This document shows positions 32,306 through 42,215 of a stretch of 64,000 bases of DNA, piece after piece. The notes below the pieces were generated by a model. The model saw nothing but the letters and a program-made list of their open reading frames with translations, did not search any database and was not told where the DNA came from. This stretch comes from Mariniphaga sp041684965. GTDB lineage: Bacteria > Bacteroidota > Bacteroidia > Bacteroidales > Prolixibacteraceae. The stretch covers positions 1 to 64,000 of the forward strand of contig JAWLGR010000025.1 of assembly GCA_041684965.1 (NCBI GenBank), read 5' to 3'. Numbering within the stretch: position 1 is the stretch's first letter; each line of letters opens with the position of its first letter. A program made the position numbers and the translations under genes.

Positions 32306-34705
32306 ATGAAAAAACTATTCAAAACAAAAAGCATCCAGATACTGGGAATCATTCTGCTTTCTGGTATTTTAACAGATTCTTGTACTCCGGCACAGGATAC
32401 AGTTAAACCTACAGGCAGCCGGAACGACAGCTGGCAGATAACAGGCCCCGGTGGCGGAGGTGCAATGTTTAATCCGGCCGTCAGTCCCCACGACCCCGAC
32501 TATGCCTATGTGAGCTGTGATATGACAGGCGCTTATGTTACCTATAACGGCGGTGATTCGTGGAGAATGTTTAACCTGCGCAGTACCGTTCGGTGGTATG
32601 TGTTTGACCCGCAAAATGAAGATGTAATATATGCAAATTCTATTGCCTTATACCGCAGTACCGACAAAGGCAAAACCTGGGAAGTTGTTTATCCCGCCCC
32701 GGCTGAAATTACAGGAGTCGTATCAAGGGGTGACCATGCCAGTCCCGTTGTTGTGACCCGCGATAGCATTCGTAAATCGGTCAACGCCCTTGCCATTGAC
32801 CCCGAAGATTCAGATAAACTTTATGCTTCCATTACAGTTGGTAATACAGCGTCTCTTTATATTTCAAATGATTTCGGCTCCACATGGATTAAAGAAAAAG
32901 AGCTGGATGAACCTGCCGGTAATATCTATATAATACCAACCTCGCCTGAAAACAACAGGACATTGTACCTCACCGGGAGAAACTCGGTAACCAGCCGGGA
33001 GAATGGCCTTTGGGAAACCCGGAAGGGACCGGCGGGAGTTTCACGGCTCACCCAGTATACCGGTGGTTTTGATAAGGATAGGAACCGGTTCATCATTTAT
33101 GCTACATCGGGCAGGTCGTATTTTAATTCATCGGATGAACTGTCAGGCATTTTTTATACCGAAGACGGAGGCAAGACATGGGAAAACAGGCAGGACGGAC
33201 TCCTGCAATATACAACTGCAGACGCTCCGTTACCTGAATGGCGGAGCATTGGTACCAGTGCAAATCATCCGGGGGTGGTTTATGTTTCATACAACCGGTT
33301 GAAAATTCACAGCGATACCACCTGTATTGGGGTGGCTAAAAGTGAGGACTTTGGGAAAACATGGGTGCTGGCCTGGAAAGATGCTTTAACCGAAAGGGGT
33401 GCTATTGTTTCACCAAACTTTGAAGGAGCCTGGCTGGAGGAAATCTATGGGCCTTCCTGGGGGGAAAATCCTTTCGCCCTCGGAGTTTCGCCCGTTAACC
33501 CGGAGATATGTTTCGGCACCGACTTTGGCCGTACCGTAAAAACAACCGACGGAGGAAAATCATGGCAGCAGGTATATACCCGGGAGAAGGAAGGTGTGGG
33601 CTGGATATCACGCGGACTGGATGTGAATACCGGATATTGTATCGTATTTGACCCGTTCGACAGCAGTCACGTTTATATGGCACTTACAGATGTTGGTCTG
33701 ATGGAAAGCTTTGATGGTGCCGAAAGCTGGAATCCGGTGAGCAGGGGGTATGGTATTCCCCGGAGATGGTCGAACAGCACCTACTGGCTTGAATTCGATC
33801 CGGAGGTCAGAGGTACAGTATGGGCAGTTATGAGCGCCAATCATGATCTTCCCAGACCCAAGATGTTCAGAAGAAATGGTACATCAGGGTACAGGGGTGG
33901 TATACTGATGAAAACAGCCGGAAGTGAAAACTGGCAGCCGGTAAGTGATGACATCGGGGAAGCGGCCTTTACCCATATTCTCATAGACCCTGAAAGCGAT
34001 AAAGCCTCAAGGACTTTGTATGCTTGTGCTTTCGGAAAAGGTGTGTACAAATCGGTTAACGGTGGTAAATCCTGGACACAAAAGAATAAAGGGATTCCGG
34101 GTGATGAACCGTTTGCGTGGAGGATAACCCGAAGAGAAAACGATGGTACGCTTTTTTTGGTTGTCTGCAGGAGAAGTGAGGACGGAAGCATTGGGAACGA
34201 CTGGGATGGTGCCCTCTACCGTTCGGCCGACGGAGCAGAAAACTGGACACCAATCCCTCTGCCGGAAGGCACAAACGGGCCAATGAGCCTGCTGATTGAT
34301 CCCGAAAAGCCGGAAAGACTCATCCTGTCGGCATGGGGCAGGGCAACTCGTGAACCCTTTGCTCCCGACATTGGTGGCGGTATCTTTATTTCAGAGAATG
34401 AAGGCCAGTCGTGGAAGCAGGTACTTAAGCACGACCAGCACATCCACGATATTACTTACGACGCACGAAACAATACATACTATGCCTGCGGGTTTGGAAG
34501 TTCTGCATACCATTCAGAAGACCGGGGAGAAACCTGGGAGCGCATAAAGGGATTTAATTTCAAATGGGGGAAAAGAGTAGACCTCGACCCCAGGGATCCT
34601 GAAAAAGTATTTGTAATTACCTTCGGAGGAGGAACCTGGCATGGCCCTGCAAAAGGAGACCCAAAAGCTTTTGAAGATATTGTTACTCCGGTTGTTGCTT
34701 ATTAA
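32306..34705 (+). CDS. BNR/Asp-box beta-propeller lipoprotein (sortilin/xyloglucanase-like fold)
   Basis: 799 residues. Lipoprotein signal (ILLSGILTDSCTPAQD). At least six Asp-box motifs (S-x-D-x-G-x-T/S-W): STDKGKTW, SNDFGSTW, TEDGGKTW, KSEDFGKTW, TTDGGKSW, SVNGGKSW, SENEGQSW, SEDRGETW. This fits a tandem seven-bladed propeller like those of oligoxyloglucan-active GH74 enzymes and sialidases. I see no clear pair of catalytic Asp, so an enzyme is possible but not shown. Located next to another propeller-type lipoprotein at 34869, both probably on the cell surface. Confidence 0.75.
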   Translation: MKKLFKTKSIQILGIILLSGILTDSCTPAQDTVKPTGSRNDSWQITGPGGGGAMFNPAVSPHDPDYAYVSCDMTGAYVTYNGGDSWRMFNLRSTVRWYVFDPQNEDVIYANSIALYRSTDKGKTWEVVYPAPAEITGVVSRGDHASPVVVTRDSIRKSVNALAIDPEDSDKLYASITVGNTASLYISNDFGSTWIKEKELDEPAGNIYIIPTSPENNRTLYLTGRNSVTSRENGLWETRKGPAGVSRLTQYTGGFDKDRNRFIIYATSGRSYFNSSDELSGIFYTEDGGKTWENRQDGLLQYTTADAPLPEWRSIGTSANHPGVVYVSYNRLKIHSDTTCIGVAKSEDFGKTWVLAWKDALTERGAIVSPNFEGAWLEEIYGPSWGENPFALGVSPVNPEICFGTDFGRTVKTTDGGKSWQQVYTREKEGVGWISRGLDVNTGYCIVFDPFDSSHVYMALTDVGLMESFDGAESWNPVSRGYGIPRRWSNSTYWLEFDPEVRGTVWAVMSANHDLPRPKMFRRNGTSGYRGGILMKTAGSENWQPVSDDIGEAAFTHILIDPESDKASRTLYACAFGKGVYKSVNGGKSWTQKNKGIPGDEPFAWRITRRENDGTLFLVVCRRSEDGSIGNDWDGALYRSADGAENWTPIPLPEGTNGPMSLLIDPEKPERLILSAWGRATREPFAPDIGGGIFISENEGQSWKQVLKHDQHIHDITYDARNNTYYACGFGSSAYHSEDRGETWERIKGFNFKWGKRVDLDPRDPEKVFVITFGGGTWHGPAKGDPKAFEDIVTPVVAY

Positions 34706-34868
34706 TTCGGCCGGATTGGCAATCGTTAGTTATGGATACTGGAAACGAACCAGCCATGCTTGTATACAATGAAGAGAATATAAGGATAATTGAAATGCTA
34801 ATATTTTATGTTTGTTCTATTAATTGAAGATGGATGTAGTGAAATTATTTTGGTTCAAAATACTATAA

Positions 34869-35873
34869 ATGAAACATATCTTATTTGCAATTATTCTTGG
34901 AATAGCAATTCTATCCTGCAATCAGGAGAACATTGATCCGGAGCCGGCAGACAAAGCAGAGTGGTTCCCTCAATCTCCTGAAAACATCGTTGATCTGAAT
35001 ACAGCATACGATGATTACAACAGCAACATTAATGTGCTGGGGAAAAGAATTCATTTGTATTATTCAACAAATAAAGATTCGAAGGGAAGCAATTTTGATA
35101 TTTCAAGTTGTTGTATTGATGCTTTTCTAAACCTGGACAATGCTATTTTTTCATTTGAAGTTTCCAATTCCGGTGCAATATATGCTTTCGATTTATTGCC
35201 TGAAATCAATACGGAATCTGATGAATTTGGCCCTTTCCTGTTTTATAGTGACTCTTTGATAAATGCAAAAACAAGTTGGTATTTTATGTATGCAAACAAT
35301 GAAAACGGGAATTTCGATATCCGGTTTACATATGCTAAAGTTGGAGATTGGGGAGGTTGGGATTCAAAACGACACATTTCAGGTCCCTTTCCTGCTAATA
35401 CATTAAATTCCCCTTACGACGACTATTATCCTACAATAGATGTAAGTTATTCCAAAATGTATTTTTCATCGAACCGCGGGCACAAATACGATATCTATGA
35501 GATAGACATGGTTTCCAATGATTTGGTCGAATGGTTGCAAAATGGAAAGAATACACCACGGAAAAACTCTGCACTTTCAAGCTCATACGATGATAAATGT
35601 CCCTACATTAAAGGAAATCTCATGGTATTCTCATCCAATAGAGATTCTGGTTTCGGGGGTTATGATTTGTGGTATTCGGTATTTGAAAATGGAGAATGGA
35701 GCGAGCCACAGAACTTTGGTCCTGAAATCAATACTAAATACGACGAATACAGGCCTGCAATTGAGTATTTCCCTGATTCGAAAAATGACCTGATGCTATT
35801 TTCTTCTGACAGGCCTGGAGGGAAAGGAGGATTTGATTTGTATTATGCAGGAATTCCTAAAATGATTAAATAA
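34869..35873 (+). CDS. PD40/TolB-like propeller lipoprotein
   Basis: 334 residues with lipoprotein signal (MKHILFAIILGIAILSCNQE). Three PD40 blades are evident: YSKMYFSSNRGHKYDIYEID, LMVFSSNRDSGFGGYDLWYS and LMLFSSDRPGGKGGFDLYYA, each followed by a spacing with YDE or YDD. Such proteins occur in Bacteroidota outer membranes, sometimes with OmpA domains, which are absent here. It is preceded by 163 bp without a gene and faces the SDR gene on the other strand. Confidence 0.75.
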   Translation: MKHILFAIILGIAILSCNQENIDPEPADKAEWFPQSPENIVDLNTAYDDYNSNINVLGKRIHLYYSTNKDSKGSNFDISSCCIDAFLNLDNAIFSFEVSNSGAIYAFDLLPEINTESDEFGPFLFYSDSLINAKTSWYFMYANNENGNFDIRFTYAKVGDWGGWDSKRHISGPFPANTLNSPYDDYYPTIDVSYSKMYFSSNRGHKYDIYEIDMVSNDLVEWLQNGKNTPRKNSALSSSYDDKCPYIKGNLMVFSSNRDSGFGGYDLWYSVFENGEWSEPQNFGPEINTKYDEYRPAIEYFPDSKNDLMLFSSDRPGGKGGFDLYYAGIPKMIK

Positions 35874-35876
35874 TAT

Positions 35877-36611
35877 TTATTCTGTTCCTGGTAAACTAAT
35901 TCCACATGCCTCTCTGCAAAGTTCCAGAAACCTTTCCTGCACCTCTGCATCATCCGCTTCCGGTAAGTGATATTTTTGTTTTTTGTGAAAAAAATACCGG
36001 CCACTGACTTTTGATTCGATGTCGTTGCTGACTGCCAGCCAGGTCTGGGTCTGATAACCTTTCTCCAGGCTGTCGGGGGCACCGGCTCCTCCCATTTTTG
36101 TGGGTACCCATCCCGGATTCACTGCATTGGAATAGACCCCCTGCCATCTACGGGCTGCTACTTTTGCCAGAATAACCATATGAAGTTTGGAATCGGAATA
36201 ACTAATACGTCCGGTATCAAACCCCTTTAATCGCGGATCACCCTGCATGTGCAATCCTGAACTCAGGTAAACAAGCCGCGCAGGACGGTTTATCAGGCAG
36301 GTGAGAATATAAGGTGCCATTGTATTTACCCTGAAGATTATATCATCCGATGACCGGTAAACACCGGCATTATGGATTATTGCGTCGAAAGCGCCCAATG
36401 CATTTACGTTTTCAGCCAGCTGCTTTGTTTCCTCTACAATTGCCAGATCGGCTGTCAATACTTTTTCTGCATGCGGAACCTTTTCAAGTGCTTCTTTACC
36501 ACGTTCATCATTCCTGGCGTGCAGCACAACCTGGTGGCCTTCATTCACCAATTCTTTAGCTGCAAGATGTCCCAGTCCGCCGGCTGAACCTGTTATGAAT
36601 ATCCTTGCCAT
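35877..36611 (-). CDS. short-chain dehydrogenase/reductase (SDR)
   Basis: 244 residues. Nucleotide-binding ITGSAGGLG (TGxxxGxG) at residues 6-14, DLA and HNAG segments, catalytic Ser (VYLSSGLH) and YSDSKLH (YxxxK). It ends about where classical SDRs do. NGVNPGWVPTKMGG-type loop (AVNPGWVPTKMGGAGAPD) resembles Rossmann SDRs related to WW-domain oxidoreductases and retinol dehydrogenases. Probably NADP(H)-dependent by the basic residue in HARN. Substrate cannot be given. Starts 4 bp after the convergent neighbour ends, without a visible terminator. Confidence 0.88.
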   Translation of the reverse strand: MARIFITGSAGGLGHLAAKELVNEGHQVVLHARNDERGKEALEKVPHAEKVLTADLAIVEETKQLAENVNALGAFDAIIHNAGVYRSSDDIIFRVNTMAPYILTCLINRPARLVYLSSGLHMQGDPRLKGFDTGRISYSDSKLHMVILAKVAARRWQGVYSNAVNPGWVPTKMGGAGAPDSLEKGYQTQTWLAVSNDIESKVSGRYFFHKKQKYHLPEADDAEVQERFLELCREACGISLPGTE

Positions 36612-36765
36612 ATTTTTACTTTGTTGTTAATAATAACAATTTAGTACAGGATAGTTTCAGGTGTTTGCCATTCTCTGAAACGTTTGAACCGGTGAATGGC
36701 AATGACCCTGTCTTATTTATTGTTTAATGGGAACTCATATTTCATTGTTGATTATCTTTTATTTA

Positions 36766-36985
36766 CCCGCTCAATAAGCAAAAAAGATTGAGCGGATGAC
36801 ACTCTCTGCTCAACAGGATGTTTTTATGAAAGAGCCGGCATTGTATTGCTGTTTTTCTTTAGTCACCCGCTCAACCAATAAAAATCTTTTAACAAATGAC
36901 GTTCTTTACTCAGATGTTGTTATGAAATAACCGTGGTTGCAATGCTGGTTTTTTTATTAGTTATCCACTCAATCTCAAAAATTCA
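36766..36985. repeat. tandem repeat with a ~100-bp period, about 2.2 copies
   Basis: CCCGCTCAAT at 36766, CCCGCTCAAC at 36866 and TCCACTCAAT at 36964 start successive units. Units 1 and 2 share the order: GATTGAG or TCTTTTA, TGACacTCT or TGACgtTCT, GCTCAACAGGATGTTTTTATG versus ACTCAGATGTTGTTATG, then a GC-poor end with TTGCTG or TGCTGG and a T run. Unit 3 is cut off by the gene at 36988. Noncoding. Confidence 0.7.
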
Positions 36986-36987
36986 TT

Positions 36988-37341
36988 TTAGTCTTCTTTT
37001 TTTACCAGTAAAAACTTATTGTTTTCGAGTGCTGAAAACCCCTGGTCGTAGCAGAAGTAGTAGACCCGGCCTGTACGGGTTTTATAGATGTGGGTAAAAT
37101 GGCCAAAATTGAAACCCTGTTTTACCATCATACCTTTCCAGGTAGTCGTTTTTTCATCGGGGTTAAGTTCTTTCAGGATCGAATGGTTTTTTCTAAGAAT
37201 GCGGTTGATTCTGCGCATGTAATTTGTCGACTCACCCAGCTTTTGATTGTTGAAGGCATTGCGACATGCATCGCTGCAAAACTTCTGGTCGGCCCTTCCC
37301 CGGAGAGGCTCACCACATTCCTTGCACTTTCTTTTTTCCAT
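36988..37341 (-). CDS. small zinc-ribbon protein, function unknown
   Basis: 117 residues. N-terminal KCKECGEPLRGRADQKFCSDACRNAF holds four Cys in C-x2-C-x11-C-x3-C spacing, a treble-clef/zinc-ribbon knuckle. The remainder (YMRRINRILRKNHSILKELN; VYYFCYDQGFSALENNKFLL) is basic then mixed. Similar short proteins are widespread in Bacteroidota and usually annotated as hypothetical. Could bind nucleic acid; that is inference. Divergent from ssb, 170 bp apart. Confidence 0.7.
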   Translation of the reverse strand: MEKRKCKECGEPLRGRADQKFCSDACRNAFNNQKLGESTNYMRRINRILRKNHSILKELNPDEKTTTWKGMMVKQGFNFGHFTHIYKTRTGRVYYFCYDQGFSALENNKFLLVKKED

Positions 37342-37511
37342 GGAATGCTTAGTTTTTTCTTAAGATGCTAATATATAAAATTATATCCGTTTTAAAATGC
37401 TTGTACCCGATTAAATTCGTTTACAAATGTTTATTTCCCGAATACTAGCAGGTTCATGTTTTAATTTTGAATCGTTGAATTCTTTTAAAGTATAAATTAA
37501 AATTTTAAATC

Positions 37512-37859
37512 ATGAATGCATTAAAAAACAGCGTAAGGCTTATTGGCCACCTGGGTGATGAACCAAAAGTAAAAATGCTGAATGGCGGGAAAAAAATTGC
37601 TGCTATTTCTTTGGCTACAAATGAAACATACCGCGACAGTAAAGGCGGGATGCAATCGGAAACAACCTGGCACCGTTTGGTGGCATGGGACAAAAATGCT
37701 GATATTGCAGAAAAGTTTCTTAAAAAGGGTTCTGAAGTTGCAGTTGAAGGAAAATTAACCCACCGCTCCTATGAAGATAAGAATGGTGAAAAGCACTATA
37801 TAACTGAAATTGTGGTGAATTCACTGCTGATGCTTGATAAGAAAAGCGTAAAAAATTAA
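37512..37859 (+). CDS. ssb: single-stranded DNA-binding protein
   Basis: 115 residues: SVRLIGHLGDEPKVKMLNGG, LATNETYRDSKGGMQSETTW, HRLVAWDKNADIAEKFLKKG, VAVEGKLTHRSYEDKNGEKH. This is a complete OB-fold of the Ssb family. The acidic C-terminal tail that recruits partners (DIPF) is absent, so it is a short secondary Ssb of the kind found beside mobile DNA or competence genes and not the main chromosomal one. A strong terminator follows. Confidence 0.93.
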   Translation: MNALKNSVRLIGHLGDEPKVKMLNGGKKIAAISLATNETYRDSKGGMQSETTWHRLVAWDKNADIAEKFLKKGSEVAVEGKLTHRSYEDKNGEKHYITEIVVNSLLMLDKKSVKN

Positions 37860-37901
37860 TAAATTTTGCAGTTGTCTCGCTTGTTTCCCTGATTCTCTAT
37901 G

Positions 37902-37932
37902 AAAAGGTTGTTTCGAAAGAACAACCTTTTTT
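37902..37932 (+). terminator. rho-independent terminator after ssb
   Basis: AAAAGGTTGTT and AACAACCTTTT form an 11-bp stem around TCGAAAG; the right arm ends in TTTTTT. 43 bp after the ssb stop. Confidence 0.85.
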
Positions 37933-38145
37933 GATGCCGGTGAAAAGAAATTAATGGCCTGCAGGGTAATCGCATGTTTAGCCCGCTGGATATTCAACGA
38001 TTTCCTTTGCTGGTGCCTGAATTCTTTTCCTTTTGAAAGATGGATAAAGCAACTGGTATGGCACCCGGGGAAAATTATCCCGAAATTATCTATAGGTCTT
38101 AAAGAAACTTCACCTTTCGAAGCGGGTGCAACATTTCAATACTTT

Positions 38146-39552
38146 TCAGGGATTGTATCCAAGGATTTTAAACATGTCATCCACGGTTTGTTCGGTGCGG
38201 TAAACATAATCTACAAAATTGCCTGTTTCATCGCGATCAATAATTACATGTTTTGGTGCTGGTATCAGACAATGTTTTATGCCACCGTAACCACTTATGG
38301 AATCCTGGTATGCACCCGTATGGAAGAATCCGAGGTACAAGGGTTCTTTTTCACGCGATGAATACCGGGGGAGCATAATTTGCTGGTTCAGGTCTTCAGA
38401 GTTGTAATAATCCGAATGGTCACAGCTGATACCTCCTATGCTTACCCGGGTGTACTCATTATTCCACTTGTTGATGGGCAGCAGGATAAACTTTTCAAAT
38501 ATCGACCAGGCATCCGGAATGGTATTCATCAGGCTGTTGTCAATAATGTACCACAATTCCGCATCGTTTTGCTGCTTTTGTTCCAGTACAGAAAAAATTG
38601 TAGCGCCGCTTTCGCCAACGGTATACTTTCCAAATTCAGTATAAATATCGGGTTCTTCTATGTCCTCGGCATTACAGGCATCCTTGATGTTATTAACGAT
38701 TTCACGTATCATGTATTCATAATCGTACTCAAAACCCAGGTGACTCCGGATAGGAAAGCCGCCTCCCAGGTTCAGCGCATTCAGTGTGGGGCATTCTTTT
38801 TTCAGCTCGATGTAAAGCTTCACCGATTTCTGAAATTCACCCCAGTAGTAAAGGGTATCTTTGATCCCCGAATCAACAAAAAAATGAAGCATTGTAAGTT
38901 CAATGTTTTCTTTCCCTGCGATTTGATTTCTGTAAAATTCCAGAATTTCAGAAGCTCTAATTCCCAGCCGCGACGTGTAATAGGCACTTTGCGGTTCCTC
39001 ATCAATTGCCTTGCGTATTCCTATTTGTACTTTTTTGCCATTAGCAAATGCCAGTACTTTTTTCAGTTCGTTCTTGTTGTCGAGAACAATTGTCGAATTA
39101 ATAAAACCCAAATCAGTGAGTTCTATAATTTTGCGAATATATTCATCCGTTTTGTATCCGTTGTGGACTATTTTTACATCCTTACCCAGCTTTCCCTGCC
39201 TGTGCAGGTTCAGTATCAAATCAATGTCAAATGAGGAGGAAGTTTCCAGATTGACATTGTATTGCAAGGCTTTATTGATGACATGATGAAAGTGGCTGCA
39301 TTTTGTACAGTAGCAATAATGATAATCCCCCTTGTAATTGGTCGATTTCATTGCCCTTCGGAAGAGGTTCCGGGCTTTTTTTATCTGGTCCCCGATGCGC
39401 GGAAGATACATCAGCCTGAAAGGGGTTCCGTATTTATCGATAAGGTACTTCAGCGAAACGCCGTAAAATGAAAGATTACCATCCTGCAGGTCGAATCCTT
39501 CCTGAGGAAAATAATATGATTGTTCGATGAGATCCAGATAAGTATTCTTCAT
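38146..39552 (-). CDS. speA: biosynthetic arginine decarboxylase (PLP type III fold)
   Basis: 468 residues, the length of the Bacteroidota form. YGTPFRLMYLPRIGDQIKKA, then the PLP-lysine segment YHYCYCTKCSHF, then NVNLETSSSFDIDLILNL, NLGGGFPIRSHLGF (phosphate-binding Gly loop), EPDIYTEFGKYTV and GGISCDHSDYYN. It converts arginine to agmatine, first step towards putrescine and spermidine. Usual neighbours such as agmatine deiminase or homospermidine synthase are not nearby. The stop is 287 bp from the convergent ssb. Confidence 0.85.
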   Translation of the reverse strand: MKNTYLDLIEQSYYFPQEGFDLQDGNLSFYGVSLKYLIDKYGTPFRLMYLPRIGDQIKKARNLFRRAMKSTNYKGDYHYCYCTKCSHFHHVINKALQYNVNLETSSSFDIDLILNLHRQGKLGKDVKIVHNGYKTDEYIRKIIELTDLGFINSTIVLDNKNELKKVLAFANGKKVQIGIRKAIDEEPQSAYYTSRLGIRASEILEFYRNQIAGKENIELTMLHFFVDSGIKDTLYYWGEFQKSVKLYIELKKECPTLNALNLGGGFPIRSHLGFEYDYEYMIREIVNNIKDACNAEDIEEPDIYTEFGKYTVGESGATIFSVLEQKQQNDAELWYIIDNSLMNTIPDAWSIFEKFILLPINKWNNEYTRVSIGGISCDHSDYYNSEDLNQQIMLPRYSSREKEPLYLGFFHTGAYQDSISGYGGIKHCLIPAPKHVIIDRDETGNFVDYVYRTEQTVDDMFKILGYNP

Positions 39553-39729
39553 TTTCGCAAACCAGCATATAAATTTTCATTCAATATAATTCGGCAAAAT
39601 AAATACCTTTTTTTTAAAAAACTTAATGATTGGTTTCTTAATGTGGTTTTTTGGGTAATTATTTTGCTTTTCAGGAAATTGCATGCGATCCTTAATTTAA
39701 CACGGGCCGCAAAAATTCATTTTCTGATT

Positions 39730-40419
39730 TTATTCTGTGGTGGTTTTAAATCCCCCGGCAAGATCCATCACACTCATGTAACCATACTTCGGGTGGCTTC
39801 CGGTTGCTACCCCAACTGCTTTAAAATCAGGATTCAGAAAATTCTTTCGATGGCCCCGGTCTGGTACTCCATCATCAATAAGCAGGTAGATAACAATCTG
39901 GCGGGCTGTACTGGCACCGTAGGCAATGTTTTCTGCAATCCGTACCTGCCAGGTTCCGTAACGCTCGATGCGGTCACGCATGTTGCTTTTATCGCTGCCG
40001 GAATGTCCTGTCCGGCCTGTTTTCGATTGATCAGTAACATGGTCGCGGGCAGCTATCGTCAATCCGTAGCTGGGATGCAAAAGTGGCAAAGGCTCCTGCT
40101 TTTTCAATACACGCACACATTCATTTAAGGCAGAAACGCCTTCTCTTGTTATTAACGGTTGATCCCCCGGATAATAAAGTATCCTCCGATCATAATGCTT
40201 TGCCAGTGGTGATATGTATTCTTCTGCATAACGTGCCGGATTTGAACGCAATTTATTTATTTCCAAAATAATTTCTTTTTCGATATCTGAGAGGTAGTCT
40301 GCTCTGGAAGCGGTATTGAGTTCCGTTAAATTCCAGCTATTGCCTACAGCTGTTGGGACATAGAACTTCATGAGCAGGAAAAGCAGTAATATCGCAGAAT
40401 GTTTTCTCTTTTTCTTCAT
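39730..40419 (-). CDS. exported CAP/SCP-domain protein
   Basis: 229 residues. Signal peptide (HSAILLLFLLMKFYVPTAVG). KEIILEINKLRSNPARYAEE starts the CAP fold; LTIAARDHVTDQSKTGRTGH, GSDKSNMRDRIERYG, AENIAYG and DRGHRKNFLNPDFKAVGVAT follow, giving the conserved His/Glu cavity. Bacterial CAP proteins are secreted and of unclear role. Alone on the minus strand. Confidence 0.85.
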   Translation of the reverse strand: MKKKRKHSAILLLFLLMKFYVPTAVGNSWNLTELNTASRADYLSDIEKEIILEINKLRSNPARYAEEYISPLAKHYDRRILYYPGDQPLITREGVSALNECVRVLKKQEPLPLLHPSYGLTIAARDHVTDQSKTGRTGHSGSDKSNMRDRIERYGTWQVRIAENIAYGASTARQIVIYLLIDDGVPDRGHRKNFLNPDFKAVGVATGSHPKYGYMSVMDLAGGFKTTTE

Positions 40420-40750
40420 ATAATTAATTAAACTTAATCAAAGGGTAGCTGGATGATTAATTTCAGTACATAACATTAACGTCCGGGAGGTTTATTTATT
40501 TTTCATCTAAGTGGTCCATATAATTTTGCTTTCCAGGAATTCGCAGATAACACCTTATATTGATTTTTTCCTGGTGATGAGTTGGATTTTATAGGGTTCA
40601 AAAATTCAGCAATACATCCATTCTAAGCTTACTAATAATATGACAAATGACAGAACAAAAAATTAAGTGAATTATGATAAAATGAATTTTCTTTTCAGCA
40701 CAAGAACATATATCTTTACAATTCGGTTAAAAATCAATTAAATCAGTAGT

Positions 40751-42064
40751 ATGAATTCCGACAGAAGAAAATTTATTAAAAATTCAGCCATAGCAACAGT
40801 TGCAATTGGTGCATTCCCAACCATAATAAATGCCTGTGCCTCTCCGGCAGAAAAGGTTAGAGTAGGTTTAATCGGATGCCGAAGTATGGGTTTCAGTGAC
40901 CTGCAAAGTTTTTTGAAAGAGGGAAATAATGTGGATTGCATTGCACTCTGTGATGTTGATTCGAAAATACTTGAATCCAGAGCAGGAGATGTGGAAAAAA
41001 GGACAAATGCAAGACCTGTTTTGTATTCCGATTTCAGGGAAATGCTGGACAATCCCGAAGTTGATGCAGTGATCCTTGGTACTCCCGACCATTGGCATGC
41101 ACCCATGATGATGATGGCGCTTGATGCAGGGAAGCATGTGTATGTGGAAAAACCGATGGGACACAGTATTGAAGAATGTTATGCTATGGAAGAGGCTGCC
41201 AAAAAGCATCCCAAACTGTATGTACAGGTAGGGATGTGGCAACGCAGTTCCAGGCATTGGTTTGAGGCATCGGAGATAGTTCAGTCGGGAAAGCTGGGTG
41301 ATGTCCACCTGGTAAAAGCTTGGATTTACAAAGGGTATGATAACCCTTACCCATCGCTGACCGATTCACAGGCTCCCGCACATGTTGATTACGATATGTG
41401 GTTGGGACCGGCGCCGCAAAGGCCATTTAATCCCAATAGGTTTCATTACAATTTTAGGTGGTGGTGGGATTATGCTGGCGGCGCTATGACCGACTGGGGT
41501 GTCCACCTGCTTGATTTTGCGATGCATGCTATGAATGCTGATATGCCTTCTAAAATTGCCCCCGGAGGTGGAATCTATTACCATGAAGATGGAGCTATTG
41601 AAACACCGGATATTCAGCAGGCTTTATACAGCTATCCGAAGCACACCATGATTTGGGAGTGCGGACTTAATCCCGGTATGGGTCCCTATGGAAGAGGCCA
41701 CGGGGTAGCTTTTATCGGACAGAAGGGTACCCTGATAGTGGATCGGGGTGGCTGGGAACTGATGCCCGACCGCAGTGATGAACTGAAAGGGCCGTTCTTT
41801 GAAGCAAATAAGCAGGGGAATTACGGGGACGGGCTGGATGAGCATATTGTCAATTTTCTGGATTGTATCCGAAAAGGGGGAACGCTCAATGCATCGGTTG
41901 AGGTAGGGGCAAAAACTGCCATTGTTTCAGAAATGGGGAACATTGCTTATCGTACAGGGCAGGTTATTAACTGGGATAATGATAACAGAAGGTTCAGGGA
42001 AGCAGAGGCCGATAAGCTAACCCGGTTGAATTACAATGAAAAATGGAAACTGCCACAGGTTTGA
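40751..42064 (+). CDS. Tat-exported Gfo/Idh/MocA family oxidoreductase
   Basis: 437 residues. A twin-arginine signal with lipobox-like Cys (SDRRKFIKNSAIATVAIGAF, IINAC). Rossmann fold VRVGLIGCRSMGFSDLQSF, in which the family's usual GCxGxG has Ser (GCRSMG). HVYVEKPMGHSIEECYAMEE contains the conserved EKP lysine; MTDWGVHLLDFAMHA is the catalytic region. Such exported enzymes act on sugars or inositols with tightly bound NAD(P). It ends with the usual HIVNFLDCIRKGGTLNASVE. Substrate is not predictable. Confidence 0.85.
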   Translation: MNSDRRKFIKNSAIATVAIGAFPTIINACASPAEKVRVGLIGCRSMGFSDLQSFLKEGNNVDCIALCDVDSKILESRAGDVEKRTNARPVLYSDFREMLDNPEVDAVILGTPDHWHAPMMMMALDAGKHVYVEKPMGHSIEECYAMEEAAKKHPKLYVQVGMWQRSSRHWFEASEIVQSGKLGDVHLVKAWIYKGYDNPYPSLTDSQAPAHVDYDMWLGPAPQRPFNPNRFHYNFRWWWDYAGGAMTDWGVHLLDFAMHAMNADMPSKIAPGGGIYYHEDGAIETPDIQQALYSYPKHTMIWECGLNPGMGPYGRGHGVAFIGQKGTLIVDRGGWELMPDRSDELKGPFFEANKQGNYGDGLDEHIVNFLDCIRKGGTLNASVEVGAKTAIVSEMGNIAYRTGQVINWDNDNRRFREAEADKLTRLNYNEKWKLPQV

Positions 42065-42195
42065 TGAATTAAATTCGCCGGATATTTATTTGCAATCTGT
42101 TTTACTTGCAGTTAAACTTTCAGCTATTTCAGTTATAAGTATTTTAGTTTAATTGAAAATTATTTGGCTATACAATAGCAGTATCCATTTTTTTT

Positions 42196-42203
42196 TATTT
42201 TTG
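42196..42203 (+). promoter_or_regulatory. -7 promoter element of tRNA-Gly
   Basis: TATTTTTG fits TAnnTTTG and lies 12 bp before the mature tRNA 5' end, so transcription would start a few nucleotides upstream of it. The -33 box is unclear because of a T run. Confidence 0.45.
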
Positions 42204-42215
42204 CACGTTCGAAAA

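Noticed and set aside
38380..39234. 284-codon open frame antisense to the arginine decarboxylase gene
   Set aside because: It is the complementary strand of a strongly conserved gene, and its translation has no family pattern.
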